A stretch of 64,000 nt of DNA from Emcibacter sp. (lineage in GTDB: Bacteria > Pseudomonadota > Alphaproteobacteria > Sphingomonadales > Emcibacteraceae): positions 248,001-312,000 of the forward strand of contig JAJFIQ010000026.1 in assembly GCA_021774785.1 (NCBI GenBank), in the 5' to 3' direction. Shown piece by piece: positions 56,659 through 64,000 of this stretch. The notes below the pieces were generated by a model. It was not told where the DNA came from. It did no database searches and was given only the letters and a program-made list of their open reading frames with translations. Positions within the stretch are counted from its first letter, which is position 1; the number at the start of each line of letters is the position of its first letter. The position numbers were made by a program, and so were the translations under genes.

Positions 56659-57132
56659 TTATCCTCTCAATCCGACAACGGCCGCAACGGCATCCAATAC
56701 CTTGGTATAGCCCGTACAGCGACAGACATTCCCTTCAAGTCCCCGTTTCATTTCTTCGCGTGTGAGGTCTGGATTTTTCTTCACCAGATAATTGGCCTGT
56801 ATAATCATTCCCGGCATACAGAACCCGCATTGCACCGCGCCATGATCCACAAAAGACTTCTGCATGGGATGGAGCGCATTTCCTTTGCTCAAACCTTCAA
56901 TTGTCATGACCTCGCGGCCCTGCAAATCCACCGCCATCATAAGACAGCTATTAATGGTCATACCATCTACTTCGATCGTGCAGGCCCCGCATTCGCCCTC
57001 ACCGCAGGCATATTTTGTGCCCTTTAAATCCAACATGTCACGCAACAGGTTAAGCACCGTCATATCCACCGGAACCTCGATATTCACGGGTCTGCCATTG
57101 ATGGTAAATTCTAGTTCAGTTTTGACAGACAT
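56659..57132 (-). CDS. Molybdenum hydroxylase 2Fe-2S subunit
   Basis: A 157-residue protein with two 2Fe-2S clusters: plant-ferredoxin type (Cys43, 48, 51 in CGEGECGACT, and Cys63) and the C-terminal four-helix type (CGFCMPGM about 102-106 and CRCTGY about 136). It carries electrons from the Mo site to FAD. It starts 17 bp inside the FAD subunit gene and ends 4 bp before the Mo subunit, so the three are coupled. Confidence 0.94.
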   Translation of the reverse strand: MSVKTELEFTINGRPVNIEVPVDMTVLNLLRDMLDLKGTKYACGEGECGACTIEVDGMTINSCLMMAVDLQGREVMTIEGLSKGNALHPMQKSFVDHGAVQCGFCMPGMIIQANYLVKKNPDLTREEMKRGLEGNVCRCTGYTKVLDAVAAVVGLRG

Positions 57133-57982
57133 TGTTCAAAAGCTCCTCTGTAAATACACCGATCAGGTGATTGCGGTACCATGTGGTCGCGCGGATATCG
57201 TCGATAGGGCTGGCATCTTGCCCAGCGGCAAGCACGGCGGCCTGAATAGTATCTTCATTCAGGGTTTTGCCCTCTAATGCCGCCTCTGTTACTGTGCCCC
57301 GCATGGGGGTTGGCCCAACGGCACCGAATGCAACGCGGACATTTTCAAATTTACCGTCTCTCACATCACCGCCAATACCCACCGTAACCGTGGATATTTC
57401 CAGGGCCGGACGGGGGCCAGATTTTCGGAACTGCCCGACAAAATTATCAGACGGTTGATCAAATACTACCGCAATCAACAACTCATTCTCATGGCGAATG
57501 GTTTTACCGGGGCCTGTAAAGAATTTATTTAAAGGCTCCCGTCGGATTTGCATTGCACCGTCTTTCCAGCTGGCCAGCTCCACAGATACGCCCAGCACCA
57601 AAAGCGGTATGATCATATCACCCGCCGGAGAGGCATTGCAGACATTGCCGCCGATGGTCGCCGCATTGCGGATCTGGTCACTGGCAAAACAATTGGCTGT
57701 CTCACATAATATGGCCGCATGTTCCGCGATAATATCACTATAGCGTATTTGAGACACCGTGACCAAACATCCGATTCTGATTTCGCCATTCTCTAGGGAA
57801 ATATTTTTAAGCTCCCGTACCCTCTGAATATTCATCAATGTCGCATCATAGCTACGGCGGCCCTCATTAATCTGCGGGGTAAGGTCGGTACCACCCGCAA
57901 CAATAGTTACGCCGCCATGACCCAAGACTTCCACAGCCTCAGCCAGTTCCGTTGGCGCAATATATCTTTCAATTTCTGACAT
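57116..57982 (-). CDS. Molybdenum hydroxylase FAD subunit
   Basis: A 288-residue medium subunit of the xanthine dehydrogenase family, with FAD contacts IVAGGTDLTPQ (near 28) and NAATIGGNVCNASPAGD (about 107-123). The length is that of ordinary members. It does not have the extra loop with a 4Fe-4S cluster found in 4-hydroxybenzoyl-CoA reductase, so the enzyme probably oxidises its substrate rather than reduces it. It follows the mutase large subunit by 14 bp. Confidence 0.9.
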   Translation of the reverse strand: MSEIERYIAPTELAEAVEVLGHGGVTIVAGGTDLTPQINEGRRSYDATLMNIQRVRELKNISLENGEIRIGCLVTVSQIRYSDIIAEHAAILCETANCFASDQIRNAATIGGNVCNASPAGDMIIPLLVLGVSVELASWKDGAMQIRREPLNKFFTGPGKTIRHENELLIAVVFDQPSDNFVGQFRKSGPRPALEISTVTVGIGGDVRDGKFENVRVAFGAVGPTPMRGTVTEAALEGKTLNEDTIQAAVLAAGQDASPIDDIRATTWYRNHLIGVFTEELLNNVCQN

Positions 57983-57996
57983 TATTTATGCTCTTG

Positions 57997-59589
57997 TTAA
58001 AAACGAATTGGTTCCTGGTAATAGCCATAAACTTCGACCAGTTTTTTGGTAATCTCGCCCACGGTGGCGTAAGCTTTTACAGCCTCCACAATTGCAGGCA
58101 TGACATTGCGGTCGGCCTCTGCATCCGCCTTGACCTGCGCCAAGGTGCGGTCTACTTCGGCCTGATCACGTTCGGCTTTCACCACGTTTAGATTTTCAAT
58201 CTGCTGGTCGGCATCGCGGGTATCGTAAGGGTGAAACTCGACCTCATTCTCTTCTTCATCAGTCTTATAGCAATTTACGCCCACTTTCGGGAAAGCGCCG
58301 GACTGAATATCTTTCTGCATGCCATAAGCCTGCGCGGATACCTTGGACTGGATTGTGCCTTCTGCGACCATCTTGACGATGCCGCCCTCGGCCTCAACCT
58401 CGGCCATGGTTTCTTCCATTTTCTTGCGCATATTGTTGGTCATGGTTTCCACATAATAGGAACCCGCCAAGGGATCAACCGTCTCGCACATGCCCATTTC
58501 CTCAATCAGCATCTGCATGGTACGCAGTGAAATACGCTGAGCATATTCAGACGGAATGGTATAGGCCTCATCATAACAGCATAGCGCCATTGTCTGAGCG
58601 CCGGACAATGCGCTGATCAGGGCATAATAGGCCCCGCGCACGATATTATTTTCCGGCTGCTCTATGGTCAGGCCACCACCCCCACCAGCGGCAATCATTC
58701 GCAACCACATGGATTTAGGGTCTTGAGCGCCGTAATCTTCCTTGATGATTTTGGCCCACAGACCACGACCCGCGCGGAATTTTGCCACCTGCTCAAACAG
58801 ATTGCCGAAAATATTGAAATTATAACTTAAGCGTCCGGCGAATTCATCAATATGAAGGCCGCGCTTTAACATATCATCGGCATAAGCCTTGGCGATGCAG
58901 AAAGCATAGGCCATTTCCTGTTCCGGTGTCGCCCCGCTTTCGCGGATATGATAACCGCATACGCTGACCGGGCTGTATTTCGGCGCGTTTTTAGCGCAAT
59001 ATTCGATGGTATCGCCAACTAGTTTGATGGATGGCTCCACGGGGAAAATCCACGTGCCGCGCCCGATAAATTCTTTCAAAATATCATTTTGTGCCGTACC
59101 GCGAAGCTTCGCCACGTCATAGCCGCGCTTTTCCGCCATCGCCAGATACATGGCTATAAGTATCGCCGCCGAACCATTAATGGTCAGGGATACCGTGATC
59201 TTCTCAAGGTCGATACCATCAAAGGCAATTTCGAAATCACGCAGAGTGTCAACCGCCATACCAACCCTGCCCACTTCGCCTTCGGCCATAGGGTCGTCGG
59301 TATCAAGGCCGGTCTGGGTCGGCAGGTCGAAGGCCACATTCAGGCCCGTCTGTCCATTTTCGATCAAATAATGAAATCGTTCGTTGGTGTCCTTGGCATT
59401 GGCAAAGCCGGTATATTGACGCATGGTCCAAGGGCGCTTGCGGTACATTTCTTTATGAATGCCACGGGTGAAAGGATATTCGCCGGGCATGCCGACCATC
59501 TCAACACCGCCAGAACTATCCACATCCTCCTGCGTATAGAGTGCCTTTACCTCAATCCCTGATTCATTGGTAATTTTATCTTGGGTCAT
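57997..59589 (-). CDS. B12-dependent acyl-CoA mutase, large (catalytic) subunit
   Basis: A 530-residue methylmalonyl-CoA-mutase-type TIM barrel without the B12 domain, which is encoded separately upstream. RPWTMRQYTGFA holds Tyr59, FIGRGTWIFP holds Arg177 and CGYHIRESGAT holds His214. Their spacing equals that of Tyr89, Arg207 and His244 in P. shermanii methylmalonyl-CoA mutase. Tyr and Arg bind the substrate carboxylate there; isobutyryl- and hydroxyisobutyryl-CoA mutases replace them. A carboxyl-bearing CoA ester such as methylmalonyl-CoA or ethylmalonyl-CoA is therefore expected, but other branched dicarboxylyl-CoAs cannot be excluded. No mutase chaperone (MeaB) or epimerase gene is near. 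It follows the small subunit by 11 bp. Confidence 0.9.
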   Translation of the reverse strand: MTQDKITNESGIEVKALYTQEDVDSSGGVEMVGMPGEYPFTRGIHKEMYRKRPWTMRQYTGFANAKDTNERFHYLIENGQTGLNVAFDLPTQTGLDTDDPMAEGEVGRVGMAVDTLRDFEIAFDGIDLEKITVSLTINGSAAILIAMYLAMAEKRGYDVAKLRGTAQNDILKEFIGRGTWIFPVEPSIKLVGDTIEYCAKNAPKYSPVSVCGYHIRESGATPEQEMAYAFCIAKAYADDMLKRGLHIDEFAGRLSYNFNIFGNLFEQVAKFRAGRGLWAKIIKEDYGAQDPKSMWLRMIAAGGGGGLTIEQPENNIVRGAYYALISALSGAQTMALCCYDEAYTIPSEYAQRISLRTMQMLIEEMGMCETVDPLAGSYYVETMTNNMRKKMEETMAEVEAEGGIVKMVAEGTIQSKVSAQAYGMQKDIQSGAFPKVGVNCYKTDEEENEVEFHPYDTRDADQQIENLNVVKAERDQAEVDRTLAQVKADAEADRNVMPAIVEAVKAYATVGEITKKLVEVYGYYQEPIRF

Positions 59590-59600
59590 ATTTTTACTCT

Positions 59601-60005
59601 CTATGCCAATTGCCGGTAGCGGCTCTTGATGTAATCAATAATATCATCGAATTGACTACCCGTGGGGAAGATGGCATCCAGCCCCATGCCTTTCAGTTCT
59701 TCATGATCCTTAACCGGAACATTGCCGCCAATGATCCACAGCTTATCTTCCAGGCCATATTCTTTCAGCAGCGGTTTTAATTTCTCACAAAAAGGAATAT
59801 GCGATCCCGCCATGCTGGACAGGCCAATGACATCCACATTTTCATTGGATGCGGCCTCGGCGATCTGGCGTGGAGTTCTGCGCAATCCGGTATAGATCAC
59901 CTCAAAGCCCGCATCCATCATAGCGCGAACCACAACTTTGGCCCCGTGATCATGGCCATCAAGGCCCGGTTTCCCCATAAGGACGCGTATTTTATTCTTC
60001 ATCAT
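59601..60005 (-). CDS. B12-binding small subunit of the acyl-CoA mutase
   Basis: A 134-residue stand-alone cobalamin-binding domain with the base-off motif DGHDHG (Asp16, His18, Gly21), then GLSSMAGSH and GGNVPVKDHEELKGMG. Fused mutases carry this at the C-terminus; split forms are known from archaea, some bacteria and 2-hydroxyisobutyryl-CoA mutase. It overlaps the acyl-CoA dehydrogenase stop by 4 bp and precedes its large subunit. Confidence 0.93.
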   Translation of the reverse strand: MMKNKIRVLMGKPGLDGHDHGAKVVVRAMMDAGFEVIYTGLRRTPRQIAEAASNENVDVIGLSSMAGSHIPFCEKLKPLLKEYGLEDKLWIIGGNVPVKDHEELKGMGLDAIFPTGSQFDDIIDYIKSRYRQLA

Positions 60006-61135
60006 GAGCTAAGTCCCTTAGCAATGGTCAATTTCAAAATTTCACTGGTGCCGCCGCCGATCAGGGTGAAACGCACATCGCGCAGAAATCTCTGCACCGG
60101 ATATTCCATGGCAAAGCCATATGATGCCAAAACCCGGGCCGCTTTATCGCAGATGCTCGCAGCGGCTTCAGTGGCAAATAATTTCGCCATGGCAGCCTGT
60201 TGCAAGTGGGGCTTACCGGTCATTTTAAGCCATGCAGCATAATGAACGATATGGGTCCCGGCCTCAAGGTCAGTAGCCATTTCCGCCAGTTTCAACTGGA
60301 TAGCCTGAAAGCGGTTGATCGGTTTGCCAAACTGTTTGCGCTCGGCAGCATAATTTACCGCTTCGTCCAAAGCAGCCTGTGCTACGCCAAGGCCCATGGC
60401 CCCGGTGATGATACGAATTTCCGCCAGAACCGTTTTCAGATGCGCGGCCCCATCACCATAGTCTTTGCTCAAACGGTGACTGTCGGGAATGAAGCAATCC
60501 TGAAAAGCAACCTCTGACGTTGGCAAGGCCCAGACGCCCATCTTGTCAATGGCACGACCCACATGCAGTCCTTTAAAATCTTTCTCCACCAGAAATATGG
60601 TTAGGGCATTGTCCGGCCCGGCCTTGGCAAAGACGGTGAAAAAATCCGCCATTGGGGCCGCCGTCACCCACATTTTCTGCCCATTGAGCAGATAACCGCC
60701 ATCCGTCTTTTTGGCGTTGGTGGTGATGCCCATCAAATCGCTACCTGCGTTGGGTTCGGTCATACAGATGGCACCAATTTTTTCACCCTTGAGAGCCGGC
60801 TTAAAAAGACGCTCCATAATATCATCATTGCCCAAGAGATGCAGGAAATTGGTACCCATCAGTGACTGCATGGCAACACATCCCGCCAGCGACATGGAGC
60901 CACGGGATACTTCCCGAAGTGCCAGACATAAGGCCAGAAGGTCCAGATTACTGCCGCCAACCTCTTCCGGATAACGCATGCCGAAAAAGCCAAGGTCGCC
61001 CAGTTCCCGGAATAGCTCAAAGGGGTATTCATGAGCCTCATCGATAGCGTCTGCATTTGGGATAATACGTTCATCACAAAAACGGGCGAAGGTTTCTTTA
61101 ATCAGGCGGTGATCTTCTGACAGTTCAAAATCCAT
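60002..61135 (-). CDS. Acyl-CoA dehydrogenase with displaced catalytic base
   Basis: A 377-residue flavin acyl-CoA dehydrogenase. FAD contacts are [14 protein letters not shown] and KMWVTAAPMADFF. At the position of the usual catalytic Glu (YEGTSE) it reads IGGGTSE, with Gly361. Isovaleryl-CoA dehydrogenase shows the same Gly and uses a Glu from another helix; here VLAEIRII in that helix offers a Glu, one place off. A branched substrate is plausible, since isovaleryl-type enzymes take branched chains. It lies 5 bp after the hydantoinase B gene. Confidence 0.88.
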   Translation of the reverse strand: MDFELSEDHRLIKETFARFCDERIIPNADAIDEAHEYPFELFRELGDLGFFGMRYPEEVGGSNLDLLALCLALREVSRGSMSLAGCVAMQSLMGTNFLHLLGNDDIMERLFKPALKGEKIGAICMTEPNAGSDLMGITTNAKKTDGGYLLNGQKMWVTAAPMADFFTVFAKAGPDNALTIFLVEKDFKGLHVGRAIDKMGVWALPTSEVAFQDCFIPDSHRLSKDYGDGAAHLKTVLAEIRIITGAMGLGVAQAALDEAVNYAAERKQFGKPINRFQAIQLKLAEMATDLEAGTHIVHYAAWLKMTGKPHLQQAAMAKLFATEAAASICDKAARVLASYGFAMEYPVQRFLRDVRFTLIGGGTSEILKLTIAKGLSS

Positions 61136-61140
61136 GCGCC

Positions 61141-62820
61141 CTACTCCGCCGCATAGTCATATAATTCAACGGCTTTTTCTGCGGAAATAATGTCATCACG
61201 AATTTCACGAGTGAGTGCATCGCGGTCCCGCTCACTGGCGCGGCCATAACCGCCGCCGCCACCGGCAATCTGATAATAGATGGTGTCTTTCGGTACATTT
61301 TCGATTAGATCTTTATTATTGGGGATAACCTCTGTCCCATCTGGGTAGGTCATTTTAATCAAATTCAGATTACCGCCCGCGCCACCAAACAGGCCGAAGG
61401 ATGGCTCAAAATCACCATCACCGAAAGTCACAATCTGGGTATCCTCAGAACCAATTTTATAGATGGTTTCAGTGCCCAGACCGCCGCGCCATTTCCCAGC
61501 CCCCGCACTGTCGGTATAATATTCATGCTTGATCAAGGTGTGGGGTGTCTGCTGTTCAAACATCTCATAATCCTGATCCAGCACACCGCCGGACGCATCG
61601 ATCATACCGATATGATCATAACCATCGGTGCCGTCCATAGCACCCGATCCACCCTTCATGCCCATAAAGAAAATATCCACGTAGGTATCATCCTTTTCCG
61701 TATCCTCGCCCGTGGACAGAGAGCATAACAGGTTATTCCAACCCGCCGTTACCTTGTTGGGCATCGCGGGCGATAAAGCCCGGATGATGGCATCCGCATT
61801 GGGCGGGCAGAGATGATTGCCGAAGGTTGTAGCTTTTGGGTAGGAGGCATTTAAAATCTTACCCTCCGGGATCAGGATTTTAATGGGTTCCACCATGCCC
61901 TGATTATGGGGAATATCGGGATTAACCATCTGTAAGAAAGTCAAAATAGTTGCCGATGCGCTAGAGGTATAGGTGCCGTTGACAAAACCGTCTGTCTGGG
62001 CGTCAGTATCCTCATAATCAAAGGTGATTTTTTCATCCTCAACAGTAATCTCAACCCGAATGGTAAATTCGCTACCCTCGTGGCGGCCATCGTAATAGAC
62101 CTTGCCTTCACCTTTATAGACCCCGTTGGGGACTTTGCGAATTTCCGCTTCCATCATTTTCCGCGTGGCTTCAAACAGAGCCTGTTTATGATCCTGATAA
62201 CTTTCCAGACCATATTTAGCCACCAGATCCAGCATACGCCGCTCACCTATGGTGCAGGCACCCATCTGGGCCTTCATATCATGTTGAACGATGTCAAAAC
62301 GGATATTGGCAAAGATCAGATTCCAGATGTCCTTGCGTAATTTACCCCCTTCAACCACTTTGATCGGCGGAATACGTAGGGCTTCCTGCCAGACTTCGGT
62401 CGCATTGGGGTTATAGCCGCCGGGAACATTGCCGCCGATATCGGCCTGATGGCCTTTCACCGCCGACCATGCCACAAGTTCGCCTTCAAAGAAGATCGGC
62501 TTGTAAACCGCCACATCGTTATTCTGATTACCCATGGAAAAAACATCGTTATGGAAAAACACGTCGCCTTCGTTGATATCGCCTGCATAATATTCAATGA
62601 TATATTTACAGACCGGTGCCAGTGAGAAAGCCAAGATGGGCAGATTTTCCATTTGCTCCAACATATTACCCTCACCATCATAAAGCCCGGTCACAAAGTC
62701 CTTGGCTTCGCACAATATGGGCGAGCGGGTGGATTGCTGAACGGATATGCTCATTTCATCGGCGATGGATTTAAAAGCCCGCGCATATACGGATAATAAA
62801 ATCGGGTCTATATTACTCAT
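61141..62820 (-). CDS. Hydantoinase B/oxoprolinase-family subunit (HyuB / ketone-carboxylase type)
   Basis: A 559-residue subunit of the HyuB family. Typical segments: VQQSTRSPILCEAKDFVTGLYD, PGGYNPNATEVWQ, HNQGMVEPIKILIPEG and the C-terminal GAGKWRGGLGTETIYKIG. With HyuA it forms ATP-dependent enzymes that either open cyclic amides (N-methylhydantoin, 5-oxoproline, caprolactam) or carboxylate ketones (acetone, acetophenone). Sequence alone does not decide between these. It overlaps HyuA by 4 bp. Confidence 0.88.
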   Translation of the reverse strand: MSNIDPILLSVYARAFKSIADEMSISVQQSTRSPILCEAKDFVTGLYDGEGNMLEQMENLPILAFSLAPVCKYIIEYYAGDINEGDVFFHNDVFSMGNQNNDVAVYKPIFFEGELVAWSAVKGHQADIGGNVPGGYNPNATEVWQEALRIPPIKVVEGGKLRKDIWNLIFANIRFDIVQHDMKAQMGACTIGERRMLDLVAKYGLESYQDHKQALFEATRKMMEAEIRKVPNGVYKGEGKVYYDGRHEGSEFTIRVEITVEDEKITFDYEDTDAQTDGFVNGTYTSSASATILTFLQMVNPDIPHNQGMVEPIKILIPEGKILNASYPKATTFGNHLCPPNADAIIRALSPAMPNKVTAGWNNLLCSLSTGEDTEKDDTYVDIFFMGMKGGSGAMDGTDGYDHIGMIDASGGVLDQDYEMFEQQTPHTLIKHEYYTDSAGAGKWRGGLGTETIYKIGSEDTQIVTFGDGDFEPSFGLFGGAGGNLNLIKMTYPDGTEVIPNNKDLIENVPKDTIYYQIAGGGGGYGRASERDRDALTREIRDDIISAEKAVELYDYAAE

Positions 62821-64000
62821 GCCTTATCTCCTTCTAATAGGGATGATACCATATCACTTCGGTCTTTGCGGTAGAGCGCGAAAGATCCATATTGATCAAT
62901 CACGCAATTAAACTGACCGCCGACAAAAATTGCCGTTGTCACCTGCTCAATCATGGCCGGCCCCTCCACATGATTACCATGCACCATTTTATGGCCGTCA
63001 TAAACATTCACGTTGCGGTATTCTTTATCCTCCGGTACATAAACCGACCTTTCGCCCTTTATGGCGTGGGAGGCATCCGCAGCTGACTTTTCCTCCGTCT
63101 GGAAGCTCGGTTTTGCCACCTCTCCTACGGACTGTACCCGTACATTGATAATCTCGATCGGTGCTTCTTCATCATCTTCCAGCGAATAACCAAACAGGCG
63201 GTTATGTTCTGTATGGAAGGCGGTGGAAATTGCCGCCTCATCATGATTATCAAGATGATCTTGGCTGACCTCCACAGATACTTCATGATATTGACGCAGA
63301 TAACGGCAATCAAGTTTGATAATCGTACTCCGCCGCTCTGCCGGAATATTTTCTTCCTCTAGCAAGGCGTCACCCTCTGACACCAGACCTGAGATTACAT
63401 CATTCAATGCGTCCCAATCCATCTCATTAAGCTTGCTCACAAAGGTGCGGACAAAATCATGGCGAAGGTCAGACATCAACATACCCGCCGCACAAAGGAT
63501 GGAAGATTCGCGGGGTACGATCTGAAACGGAATTTGTAATTCCTCACAAATCAGGCAGCTATGGGTTGGCCCCGCACCACCGGCGACCACCAGCGGAAAT
63601 TCACGGGGATCAAAACCGCGCTTAATGGTAATTTCCCTTATCCCCTGCGCCATGTTCGTGCAGGCAATGCGGTACATACCCGCCGCCGCTTCCTCTATGG
63701 AAAGTCCCATTGGGGTTGCCACATGTTCTTCAATAGCATCTCGCGCCGCTTGCACATCAAGCTTCATGGCACCACCGGCAAAGAAATCAGGGTCAAGATA
63801 ACCCAACACCAGATTGGCATCTGTACAGGCCGGTTTCTTACCGCCCTTGCTATAGCTCGCGGGGCCAGGAGCCGCACCGGCGCTTTCCGGCCCCATACGC
63901 AGAAGCCCGCCCTCATCAAGCCAGCCCACGGAACCGCCACCAGCCCCGATGGTATGAATACCAAGCATGGGCAGCGCCAGTCGGCGGCGATCTATTTCGC
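62817..64000 (-). CDS. Hydantoinase A/oxoprolinase-family subunit, 3' part
   Basis: The gene runs off the right edge; about 394 C-terminal residues of a protein near 690 are present. The frame is open to base 64000, and the ATG at 63968 is internal. The actin-like ATPase fold shows in TIGAGGGSVGWLDEGGLLRMGP, in VAGGAGPTHSCLICEEL and in ILCAAGMLMSDLRHDF. HyuA binds ATP and phosphorylates the substrate carbonyl or bicarbonate. It is the first gene visible here of the leftward operon; genes beyond the edge may belong to it. Confidence 0.88.
   Translation of the reverse strand, partial: EIDRRRLALPMLGIHTIGAGGGSVGWLDEGGLLRMGPESAGAAPGPASYSKGGKKPACTDANLVLGYLDPDFFAGGAMKLDVQAARDAIEEHVATPMGLSIEEAAAGMYRIACTNMAQGIREITIKRGFDPREFPLVVAGGAGPTHSCLICEELQIPFQIVPRESSILCAAGMLMSDLRHDFVRTFVSKLNEMDWDALNDVISGLVSEGDALLEEENIPAERRSTIIKLDCRYLRQYHEVSVEVSQDHLDNHDEAAISTAFHTEHNRLFGYSLEDDEEAPIEIINVRVQSVGEVAKPSFQTEEKSAADASHAIKGERSVYVPEDKEYRNVNVYDGHKMVHGNHVEGPAMIEQVTTAIFVGGQFNCVIDQYGSFALYRKDRSDMVSSLLEGDKA

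Noticed and set aside
54339-57982. 4-hydroxybenzoyl-CoA reductase (HcrABC)
   Set aside because: The FAD subunit has only 288 residues and lacks the extra 4Fe-4S loop that defines that reductase, and nothing else of the anaerobic benzoyl-CoA pathway is present.
57997-60005. 2-hydroxyisobutyryl-CoA or isobutyryl-CoA mutase
   Set aside because: The Tyr and Arg that bind a substrate carboxylate are both kept, whereas those enzymes replace them.

Overview
The window reads as chromosome of an alphaproteobacterium of moderate G+C (near 50% by eye). The support is the conserved block ubiH / aminotransferase / ftsK / lolA / xth, an Mcl1-type malyl-CoA lyase, a freestanding ProX-type tRNA-editing protein, a FecI-FecR-TonB receptor set, and a CCUCC-loop small RNA of a kind known from Alphaproteobacteria. 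A marine-type heterotroph is likely from the stacked acyl-CoA and aromatic catabolism, but the genus cannot be read from the sequence. I see no phage, insertion sequence, integrase or CRISPR array. Genes are densely packed and convergent neighbours often share stop codons.

Layout. 1-2.5 kb: 3' part of malyl-CoA lyase, a membrane histidine kinase and an unknown protein. 2.5-12.5 kb: a divergent aerobic CoA-thioester pathway that best fits 2-aminobenzoate (anthranilate) breakdown. Leftwards lie a Rid-family protein, glutaryl-CoA dehydrogenase and enoyl-CoA hydratase. Rightwards lie a fused flavin hydroxylase/Old-Yellow-Enzyme reductase, an SDR, a MarR regulator, a crotonase-fold protein, an acyl-CoA dehydrogenase and an aryl-CoA ligase. 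12.5-25.8 kb: housekeeping (exonuclease III, LolA, FtsK, a DapC-like aminotransferase, UbiH, Trm112, LON-domain protein, CnoX-like thioredoxin, ProX) around a nitrogen block (glnK-amtB plus a second amt) with two sigma-54-like promoters. A likely small RNA lies at 13936-14085.

25.9-37 kb: tRNA-Gly(GCC), an HD-GYP protein, a CvfB-like RNA-binding protein, a fatty acid desaturase, a periplasmic phosphatase, NAD-dependent formate dehydrogenase fdsGBA, and an acetate-type symporter with its DUF485 partner. 37-43.7 kb: two TonB-dependent receptors behind a FecR and a FecI-like sigma factor. 43.7-50.4 kb: a 3-hydroxyacyl-CoA dehydrogenase/enoyl-CoA hydratase fusion behind a perfect palindrome, TetR and MarR regulators, an alpha/beta hydrolase without a usual start codon, an FMN 2-hydroxyacid oxidase, a TauE-type exporter and a GFA protein.

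50.4-64 kb: one very tight leftward operon that continues past the window edge, and the most interesting part. In transcription order it holds hydantoinase/carboxylase subunits A and B, an acyl-CoA dehydrogenase, the small (B12) and large subunits of a split acyl-CoA mutase, a three-subunit molybdenum hydroxylase (FAD, 2Fe-2S, Mo), a class III CoA-transferase, an acyl-CoA ligase and a BaiN/HI0933-like flavoprotein. I recognise no described pathway with this set. It looks like a complete CoA-dependent route for an unusual acid, possibly heterocyclic, that reaches a branched dicarboxylyl-CoA and then central metabolism. The substrate is unknown.
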